64,000 nt of DNA from Methanofollis sp. UBA420 (GTDB taxonomy: Archaea > Halobacteriota > Methanomicrobia > Methanomicrobiales > Methanofollaceae), in the NCBI RefSeq assembly GCF_002498315.1, contig NZ_DAGX01000002.1, positions 686,067-750,066 of the forward strand, given 5' to 3'. This document shows, piece by piece, positions 58,303 through 64,000 of the stretch. The notes under the pieces were generated by a model that had not been told where the DNA came from, searched no databases, and saw only the letters and a list, made by a program, of their open reading frames with translations. Positions within the stretch are counted from its first letter, which is position 1, and each line of letters opens with the position of its first letter. A program made the translations under genes and the position numbers.

Positions 58303-60268
58303 GGCGCAGGTCCTCATGGTCCTCTCCTGGCTCGTGCTGGTCAAGTTTCTCCAGGTCGCCCTCTGGCCCCGCCTTGCCGGGGCGCTCGGCGAGTATGCCG
58401 CACCTGTCGCATACCCGGCGTCGGTCCTCATCTACGGGGCCGTCTCGTGGTACGCGGCCCTCGCGGGGCTTCCGGTGCAGACGGCGCTGGCACCTTTCGT
58501 CGCCCTCGCGGGTTACGCCCTATACAGGGGCGAGTACACGCGGGAAGCCCTGCGGTCGGCCCTGATCTGGGACGCCGTATTCCTGGCCTTCTTCGCCGCG
58601 ATGCTCTCCGCACGGTTCGTCACCCCGTCCATCTCCTTTGCCGAGAAGTTCATGGACCACGCTTTCCTCGCCTCGGTGATGCGGGAACCGGTCGTGCCGC
58701 CCCTCGACCCCTGGTTTGCCGGCGGCACTCTCGATGTCTACTACTATCTCGGCTACTGGATCGCGGGCGTCCTCGGGGTCACGGCGGGCGTGCCCTCGAC
58801 GGTGGCGTACAACCTCGCCCTGCCGACGATCGCGGGCGCCGCGGCGGTGACGGCCTATGCCACCGGCCGTCTCCTGGTCCCGCGTCTCCCCTGGGCGCCG
58901 CTCGCGATCTTCCTCCTGATGAACCCGGCGTTCATCAGGGAGGTCGTCATCGGCACGCCTGTGGCAAAGGTCCTCTGGAACAGCACCCGCGTCATCGACG
59001 GGACGATCAACGAGTACACTTTCTTCTCTTTCGTCTGGGGCGACCTCCACCCCCATGTCTCCGGGATCGCCGTCCAGTTCCTCCTCATCTTCCTGATCGC
59101 GTACGCTCTCTGCCGCTGGGAGGAGTCAGGGGAGAGGGCGCGGTGGACGGTCGTCGGCCTCTCGGCTCTCGCCCTCGGCTCGATGCCCGCGATCAATTCC
59201 TGGGACGTTCTCCTGTACGCTCCCGTCATCGTCGCCGTCGGTCTCCTGATCTGGCGGCGGCACGGCGACCTGCGCTACCTGCTGGCGGTCCCGCCCCTCG
59301 GGATCGCCCTCTATGCGCCGTACTATCTCATGCTCAACGGCGCCGGTGTCAAGGGGCCGGGTTTCGTCACCGCACCGTCGGACCCGGTCCAGTTCCTCTT
59401 CGTCCACGGCTTTTTCCTCGCCGTCCTCATCGCACTCCTCCTGCCTGAGATCAGGCGGATGCCGGCCCTCCTCCTGGTGCCCGTCCCCTTCGCCCTCGCG
59501 GGCTACCTCGCGGCAGGGATCGCCGCCCTGCCTCTTGCTGTGCTCCTTGCCCGGCGCAAGGTCTCCCCGGAGGCATTCCTCTGCGCCGCGGGCCTCGTCA
59601 TCGTCATCGTCTGCGAGTTCGTCTACCTCCAGGACAACATGGGGGAGACGTATTTCAGGATGAACACCGTCTTCAAGTGTTACTCGGTCGCCTGGATACT
59701 CCTCGGCACCGGCACCCTTGTCGCGGCTGGGAAGAGGCTTGCAGGGGTGGTCAGGCCCGAGAGGGTCTCCGCCGCACAGTGGCGGGCCCTCGGGGCGATC
59801 GCGGCCCTTGTCCTGGTCATCATCCCCTTCACCGTCCCCATCGGGTACGGCAGCGGCACCCACACCCTCGACGGCGCCGCCTGGATCGCGGAGCAGCACC
59901 CCGGCGATGCCGAAGCGATCGCGTGGCTCAGGACGCAGGAGGGAGACCTCACCCTCGTCGAGGCGGTGAAAGGGGACTACACCTACTACTCGCGGGTCTC
60001 CTCCTTCACCGGCATCCCGGCAGTTCTTGGCATGCCCTTCCACGAACAGATGTGGCGGAACGACTGGCCGGAGATCGCGCAGCGGAAAAATGACGTGCAG
60101 GCCATCTATGAAGACCCGTCGAGAACTCTCTCCCTGATGGAGAAATACGGCGTGACGCACCTGTACGTCGGCGACCTCGAACGCTCGCACTACCAGATCG
60201 CCCTCCCGTCAGAGGGCCTTGTGCCTGCGTATAATGCCGGTGGGGTTACGGTGTATATCAGGCAGTGA
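58292..60268 (+). CDS. DUF2298 multi-span membrane protein (GT-C-like)
   Basis: 658 aa with a GTG start, 12-14 transmembrane helices. SFAEKFMDHAFLASVM, DPWFAGGTLDVYYYLGYWI, FFSFVWGDLHPHVSGI with conserved Asp-Leu-His, and DNMGETYFRMNTVFK are hallmark blocks of DUF2298 (Chlor_Arch_YYY) proteins. They resemble polyprenol-linked sugar transferases of the GT-C type. Last gene of the glycan operon. Confidence 0.92.
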   Translation: MSPEAQVLMVLSWLVLVKFLQVALWPRLAGALGEYAAPVAYPASVLIYGAVSWYAALAGLPVQTALAPFVALAGYALYRGEYTREALRSALIWDAVFLAFFAAMLSARFVTPSISFAEKFMDHAFLASVMREPVVPPLDPWFAGGTLDVYYYLGYWIAGVLGVTAGVPSTVAYNLALPTIAGAAAVTAYATGRLLVPRLPWAPLAIFLLMNPAFIREVVIGTPVAKVLWNSTRVIDGTINEYTFFSFVWGDLHPHVSGIAVQFLLIFLIAYALCRWEESGERARWTVVGLSALALGSMPAINSWDVLLYAPVIVAVGLLIWRRHGDLRYLLAVPPLGIALYAPYYLMLNGAGVKGPGFVTAPSDPVQFLFVHGFFLAVLIALLLPEIRRMPALLLVPVPFALAGYLAAGIAALPLAVLLARRKVSPEAFLCAAGLVIVIVCEFVYLQDNMGETYFRMNTVFKCYSVAWILLGTGTLVAAGKRLAGVVRPERVSAAQWRALGAIAALVLVIIPFTVPIGYGSGTHTLDGAAWIAEQHPGDAEAIAWLRTQEGDLTLVEAVKGDYTYYSRVSSFTGIPAVLGMPFHEQMWRNDWPEIAQRKNDVQAIYEDPSRTLSLMEKYGVTHLYVGDLERSHYQIALPSEGLVPAYNAGGVTVYIRQ

Positions 60269-60275
60269 AGGAAGG

Positions 60276-60283
60276 TTTATCAG
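60276..60283 (+). promoter_or_regulatory. TATA-like box of the L7Ae operon
   Basis: TTTATCAG with expected start near 60305, leader about 60 nt ending in GAGGTGAGTT before the ATG at 60366. Confidence 0.5.
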
Positions 60284-60365
60284 TTTCCCTGTAGAATTGA
60301 TATGGTTGCTCAATCACGACTGATGATTGATGAGGGAGAATCTACGCTCCTGAATGAGGTGAGTT

Positions 60366-60734
60366 ATGGCAAAGATATACGTTAAATTCGAAGTTCCGGA
60401 GGAAATCCAGAACAAGGCTCTTGAATCGCTCGAGATCGCCCGTGACACCGGTAAGATCAAGAAGGGATCGAACGAGGCCACCAAGTGCATCGAGCGCGGT
60501 ACAGCACAGCTCGTACTCATCGGATCCGATGTCGAGCCCGAAGAGATCGTCATGCACCTTGCTCCTCTCTGCGACGAGAAGAAGATCCCGTACCTCTTCA
60601 TCAGCAAGCAGAACGAGATCGGCGCGGCATCCGGCCTGAATGTAGGCTCTGCTGCAGCGGCGATCGTCAAGTCCGGCAAGGCAAAAGAGCTCGTCGAAGA
60701 GATCGTGAAGCAGGTCAGCGAACTGCGCGCTTAA
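60366..60734 (+). CDS. 50S ribosomal protein L7Ae
   Basis: 122 aa. KKGSNEATKCIERGTAQLVLIGSDVEP (kink-turn binding helix) and APLCDEKKIPYLFI are conserved; L7Ae also serves in box C/D, H/ACA and RNase P particles. First gene of the ribosomal set L7Ae-S28e-L24e-Ndk, an arrangement usual in Euryarchaeota. Confidence 0.97.
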   Translation: MAKIYVKFEVPEEIQNKALESLEIARDTGKIKKGSNEATKCIERGTAQLVLIGSDVEPEEIVMHLAPLCDEKKIPYLFISKQNEIGAASGLNVGSAAAAIVKSGKAKELVEEIVKQVSELRA

Positions 60735-60747
60735 GGGGGTTTTCAGA

Positions 60748-60954
60748 ATGGCAGACGGAACACCCGCAGAGGTCATTGAAGTCATCGGCAGCACCGGGAT
60801 GCACGGCGAGGCCATGCAGGTGAAGTGCCGCGTCCTTGAAGGCAACAACAAGGGCCGGATCATCACCCGCAACACCGTCGGCCCCATCCGCGAGGGTGAC
60901 ATCCTGATGCTCCTCGAGACCGAGCGCGAAGCGAAGAAGCTTTCGAGGCGGTAA
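60748..60954 (+). CDS. 30S ribosomal protein S28e
   Basis: 68 aa. AEVIEVIGSTGMHGEAMQVKCRVLEG and GDILMLLETEREAKKLSRR match S28e; normal length. Thirteen bases after L7Ae. Confidence 0.97.
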   Translation: MADGTPAEVIEVIGSTGMHGEAMQVKCRVLEGNNKGRIITRNTVGPIREGDILMLLETEREAKKLSRR

Positions 60955-60956
60955 GG

Positions 60957-61148
60957 ATGGTAGAGACGTACAAGTGCAGCTTCTGCGGCAAGACGATTGA
61001 GCCGGGGACGGGGAGACTCTTCGTCCGGAAGGACGGGGCTCTCTTCTACTTCTGCTCGACGAAGTGCCAGAAGAACAACAAGCTCGGGCGTGTCCCCCGT
61101 AAGGTCGCCTGGACCGAAGCAGGCCGCAAGGCTCTCGGCAAGGAGTGA
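60957..61148 (+). CDS. 50S ribosomal protein L24e
   Basis: 63 aa zinc-binding ribosomal protein: CSFCGKTIEPGTG and FCSTKCQKN give the four Cys of the treble-clef knuckle. Two bases after the S28e stop. Confidence 0.97.
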   Translation: MVETYKCSFCGKTIEPGTGRLFVRKDGALFYFCSTKCQKNNKLGRVPRKVAWTEAGRKALGKE

Positions 61149-61153
61149 ACCTG

Positions 61154-61603
61154 ATGGACAGGACCTTCGTGATGATCAAGCCCGACGGTGTCCAGCGCGG
61201 CATCATCGGCGCGGTCATCTCCCGGCTCGAGGCCAAGGGCCTCAAGCTCGTGGCGGCGCGGCTCACCATGCTCCCTGAGGAGAAGGTCATGGAGCACTAT
61301 GCCGAGCACGTCAGCAAGCCCTTCTTCCCCTCCCTCAAGGAGTACGTCATGAGCGGTCCCGTGCTCACGATGGTCTGGGAAGGCAAGGGTGCCGTGGCGA
61401 TTGTGCGCAAGCTCGTCGGCGCAACCAACCCGGCCGAGGCCGCACCCGGGACTATCAGGGGAGACTTCGGCATGGAGACCGGCAAGAACGTGATCCACGC
61501 CTCGGACTCCGACGAGAGCGCCGCCCGCGAGATTGCAATCCACTTCGCCGGCGACGAGATCGTATCCTACACCAGGATCGACGAACCGGTCCTGTACGAG
61601 TAA
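61154..61603 (+). CDS. ndk: Nucleoside diphosphate kinase
   Basis: 149 aa from the ATG at 61154, with GGAG 8 bases upstream. MIKPDGVQRG, and NVIHASDS with the phosphohistidine His115; RGDFG precedes it. Transfers the gamma-phosphate between nucleotides. Normal length. Confidence 0.98.
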   Translation: MDRTFVMIKPDGVQRGIIGAVISRLEAKGLKLVAARLTMLPEEKVMEHYAEHVSKPFFPSLKEYVMSGPVLTMVWEGKGAVAIVRKLVGATNPAEAAPGTIRGDFGMETGKNVIHASDSDESAAREIAIHFAGDEIVSYTRIDEPVLYE

Positions 61604-62027
61604 ATAATACCGGGATTTTCCCGGTTTCTTTTTCTCGTCTGTTCTGTACGGTTCTTTTCTTCTTCGCGGTTTCTTTTGCGGATCTCCACAGGGCCGACTT
61701 TGTTAGTGCGGAATCCGGTCAGGTGTGCGCGATGAAATTGCGGAGAGAGAGCAAGCGCCTGCCCTGAAATCTGAAACAGGGGAGAGATCCGATCCCCTGC
61801 CTTCCCCGAGGAGTGGACCGGGGGCAAGCCCCCGGACCCCCAGTCAGGATAGGACCGGGGAAGAGTGAACACGAGATCCCGAGGAGGGAGATTGCCCATC
61901 CCCTGCCTATCCTAACGAGCGGCAGCCCCCCGGTGGAGACACCGATCAACTGCCTCTCCCTGCCTGCCTTCCGCCCCAGAAGAGATCCCTCGAAAGGCAT
62001 TAACCCGGAGAGAGCCTACCTTTCTCC
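61604..62027. other. Gene-free stretch between ndk and marC with a repeat copy
   Basis: A T-rich TTTCTTTTTCTCG near 61624-61636 may terminate the ndk transcript. Repeat core D lies at 61848-61890 beside a hairpin (GACCGGGGGC...GCCCCCGG at 61816-61834). No gene supported. Confidence 0.7.
61848..61890 (+). repeat. Dispersed repeat core, copy D
   Basis: GATAGGACCGGGGAAGAGTG, then AACACGAGATCCCGAGGAGGGAG; the closest copy to the consensus. Same orientation as A1 and A2. Confidence 0.77.
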
Positions 62028-62684
62028 ATGAGCGGCGACATGCTGAGTTTTGTACTGCTCAGCGTATCATCGATTTTCATCGTCATCAACCCTCTGGCAG
62101 CGACGCTTCTTTATGTCTCCCTGACCGAAGGGATGGAAGAGGTCCAGAAAAGGTCGGTCGCCAGGGTGGCATGCTGGTACGCCCTCGCCGTCCTCCTCCT
62201 CTTTGCGATCGCGGGCAGCCTGATCCTGCAGCTCTTCGGGATCACCCTGGAGGCCTTCAGGATCGCGGGCGGGCTTCTCCTCTTCGGCATCGGCATGGAG
62301 ATGGTCCACGCGAAGACCTCGCGGACGAAGATCTCGGCGACCGAGAAGTACGAGAGTCAGGACGCCGACGACGTCGGGGTGATGCCCCTCGCGATCCCGA
62401 TGATCGCGGGGCCGGGCGCCATCACGACGGCGATCGTGCTCACCAACGAGGCGACGTCCAGCCACCCGGTCGGCATCGCCGTCGTGATCGGGGCGATCCT
62501 CCTGGCGGTCGGGACCACGTACCTGATGCTCGCCAACTCCGAGAGGATCATGCGCCATGTCGGGCAGCGGGAGTACCGCGCCGTGAACAGGCTGATGGGT
62601 ATGATGCTCATCGCCATCGCCGTCCAGTTCGTGATCACCGGGATCAAGGCGGCCTTCCCCATCCTTGTGGGGGTGGGGCTGTGA
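62028..62684 (+). CDS. MarC-family integral membrane protein
   Basis: 218 aa, six transmembrane helices. INPLAATLLYVSLTEGM, AGSLILQLFGITLEAFRIAGG, and MPLAIPMIAGPGAITTAIVL are the family core. An inner-membrane family once linked to antibiotic resistance; transport function unproven. Its stop overlaps the GTG of the next gene (GTGA). Confidence 0.93.
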   Translation: MSGDMLSFVLLSVSSIFIVINPLAATLLYVSLTEGMEEVQKRSVARVACWYALAVLLLFAIAGSLILQLFGITLEAFRIAGGLLLFGIGMEMVHAKTSRTKISATEKYESQDADDVGVMPLAIPMIAGPGAITTAIVLTNEATSSHPVGIAVVIGAILLAVGTTYLMLANSERIMRHVGQREYRAVNRLMGMMLIAIAVQFVITGIKAAFPILVGVGL

Positions 62685-63421
62685 AGGTCTGCTGTGCCGG
62701 CATGGCGCCCGCCGCCACGGTCGCGGACGGCCTTGCCCGGGCCGGCGCCCTCGCCGGAGAGGCACGGACCGCCGGGGCCGACCTCCTCCTCCTCCCGGAG
62801 CAATTCGCGACCGGGTGGTCGGCCACGGAGCCGCGGGCCGACCCCCGCATCCTCCGGTCCCTCTGCCGGACCGCCGCGGAGCACGGCATCTGGATCGTCG
62901 GGTCGTGCTATGAAGGCTATCTCAGGCCGCGGAACATGGCCTATGCCGTCAGCCCGGAGGGCCGGGTCGCCGCAGGCTATGCGAAGGTCCACCTCTTCTC
63001 CCCTGACGGCGAGGATGCGGCCTGCACGCCGGGCACCGTCCCGGCGACCTTCGAGGCCGGGGGCGTCAGGTTCGCCCTCGCGGTCTGCTACGACCTCAGG
63101 TTCCCAGACCTCTTCGCCCACTACGCGGCCTGCGGGGCCGACTGCGTCCTCGTCCCTGCCGCGTGGCCGGCGGTGCGCCTCGCCCAGTGGGACCTCCTCG
63201 TGCGGGCGCGGGCCCTCGACGGGGAATATTATGTCGCCGGCGCGAACGCCGGGGCCGGTTCCTGCATCGCCGGCCCGGACGGGGAACTCGTCGGCGAAGA
63301 GAGGGGCGGCCTCGTCATCGGCGAGATCGACCTCACGAAAATTTCAGCGATGCGGACGGCCCTCCCGGTCGTGAAAGACCGGCGGCCCGACCTGTACGCT
63401 GCATGGAAGGAGTGCCTTTGA
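62681..63421 (+). CDS. Carbon-nitrogen hydrolase (nitrilase superfamily)
   Basis: 246 aa with a GTG start overlapping the marC stop. The catalytic triad is in place: Glu40 (LLLPEQF), Lys102 (GYAKVHLF), Cys136 (AVCYDLRFP). Length and motifs suit small omega-amidase-like members that hydrolyse amides. No pathway partner is evident, though it is coupled to marC and followed by a membrane protein. Confidence 0.93.
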   Translation: MKVCCAGMAPAATVADGLARAGALAGEARTAGADLLLLPEQFATGWSATEPRADPRILRSLCRTAAEHGIWIVGSCYEGYLRPRNMAYAVSPEGRVAAGYAKVHLFSPDGEDAACTPGTVPATFEAGGVRFALAVCYDLRFPDLFAHYAACGADCVLVPAAWPAVRLAQWDLLVRARALDGEYYVAGANAGAGSCIAGPDGELVGEERGGLVIGEIDLTKISAMRTALPVVKDRRPDLYAAWKECL

Positions 63422-64000
63422 ACGGTAACGAACATATCACCATCAGCCTTGCGACAGCCGCCGCCGTGCTCGCCCCCTGGCTCTGGTCCATCCACCCGGC
63501 CTGGCTGATCGCCAGCCTCTTCGGCGTCTTCATCGGGGCCCTCGCGCCCGACGCCGACGCAAACGACTCCGCAATCTTCCACACCCGCGTGCCGGGCGGC
63601 AGGGGAAAGAGGCTTGTCATCCTCCCGGTCTTCGGCTACGGCATCCGCTACCTGATCTACTACCCGATCTCCCTGCCCTTCATCCTCCTCTGCGGGGAGA
63701 GGGGCATGCCCCGGCACCGCGGCGTCCTCCACTCCCTCATCGGCGTCGTGCTGATGACGGCCCTCCTCGGCTTCTATGCCTGGGTGATCGGGGCCATCGT
63801 CTTCGCGATACCCTGGGACATGGGCTTCACCATCTTCCTCCTCGGGTTCCTGGGCGGGGCAATCGGCCACCTCCTCGAAGACTCGTGCACGAAGAGCGGG
63901 GTCGCCTGGCTCTTCCCCCTCTCCGACCACCGGACGAGAGGGAAGATCGTCACAGGCAGCGGCGACCAGAGGCCTGCCATCTATGCGGGCGCGATGTGCG
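63418..64000 (+). CDS. YdjM/DUF457-type metal-dependent membrane hydrolase, cut by window edge
   Basis: TTG start at 63418 overlapping the previous stop (TTGA) with AAGGAG upstream; 194 codons visible, then the window ends. At least four membrane helices; PDADANDS and HRGVLHSLIG supply the conserved Asp/His residues of the DUF457 (YdjM) family, and GHLLEDSCTKSGV continues it. Probable membrane-bound hydrolase; substrate unknown. Confidence 0.88.
   Translation, partial: MNGNEHITISLATAAAVLAPWLWSIHPAWLIASLFGVFIGALAPDADANDSAIFHTRVPGGRGKRLVILPVFGYGIRYLIYYPISLPFILLCGERGMPRHRGVLHSLIGVVLMTALLGFYAWVIGAIVFAIPWDMGFTIFLLGFLGGAIGHLLEDSCTKSGVAWLFPLSDHRTRGKIVTGSGDQRPAIYAGAMC

Noticed and set aside
1..64000. 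tRNA, rRNA or CRISPR arrays
   Set aside because: Gaps were scanned by eye for T-loop GGTTCRAATCC-like sequences and regularly spaced repeats; none found. A tRNAscan or CRISPR search would settle it.

Overview
The window looks like chromosome from a GC-rich (roughly 60%) methanogenic archaeon, most likely order Methanomicrobiales (Methanofollis/Methanoculleus-like; genus not proven). The signs are archaeal EF-1alpha, S10, L7Ae, S28e and L24e genes, a tubulin-like CetZ, an Orc1/Cdc6 initiator, a hexulose-6-phosphate synthase/RraA fusion, the anaerobic (cbi) corrin pathway, a small F420/ferredoxin-type sulfite reductase homologue, archaeal TATA boxes and several apparently leaderless promoters.

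Layout. 1-5.1 kb: two large secreted proteins (a NosD-type beta-helix protein cut by the left edge, and a subtilisin-like protease with a dockerin-like tail). 5.3-10 kb: Hps-RraA, phosphoglycerate mutase, an RHH/VapB-like protein, a cobyrinate/Ni-sirohydrochlorin diamide synthase and small proteins. 10.1-13.5 kb: small virus- or plasmid-flavoured genes, then an AT-rich two-gene cassette (unknown protein plus HerA/FtsK-type ATPase). 13.6-16.3 kb: a divergent Orc1/Cdc6 and a BMP-type lipoprotein gene between two copies of a 110-bp repeat. 16.4-30.4 kb: a defence island built on a type I restriction-modification locus. Its parts are two tandem hsdM genes, hsdS and, about 6.6 kb away, hsdR. Between hsdS and hsdR lie a HEPN-like protein with a membrane protein, a DUF6932 nucleotidyltransferase-like pair, an unknown 553-aa protein, and a three-gene TIGR04255/unknown/HEPN-like unit. 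30.5-34.1 kb: a compact operon with a primase-helicase, probably a remnant of an integrated plasmid or virus. 34.3-42.2 kb: corrin-ring genes cbiE and, after a lipoprotein gene, cbiT-L-F-G-H-C-D in one overlapping operon. 42.3-47.5 kb: nitroreductase, TraB-family membrane protein, YkgJ protein, GuaA glutaminase subunit, CobT-like and CobS. 47.6-50.5 kb: sulfite reductase homologue, Cys-rich protein, EF-1alpha, S10. 50.5-60.3 kb: polyprenol/glycan assembly genes (Agl23-like, FAD oxidoreductase, GT2, flippase-like, DUF2298) around a CetZ/coiled-coil membrane protein pair. 60.4-64 kb: L7Ae-S28e-L24e-Ndk, MarC, a nitrilase-family enzyme and a YdjM-like membrane protein cut by the right edge.

How it fits together. 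Nine or ten genes serve cobamide (or F430) synthesis: CbiT, L, F, G, H, C, D and E build the ring, CobT-like and CobS attach the lower ligand, and the diamide synthase at 8.3 kb acts on either corrin or F430 precursors. No precorrin-6A reductase (cbiJ) was seen. The best places to look for undescribed biology are the cargo modules inside the type I locus, the HerA-like cassette and the CetZ-linked membrane protein. A dispersed GC-rich repeat family (five copies of a roughly 43-bp core, usually with nearby hairpins) fills the three longest gene-free stretches. No tRNA, rRNA or CRISPR array was found.
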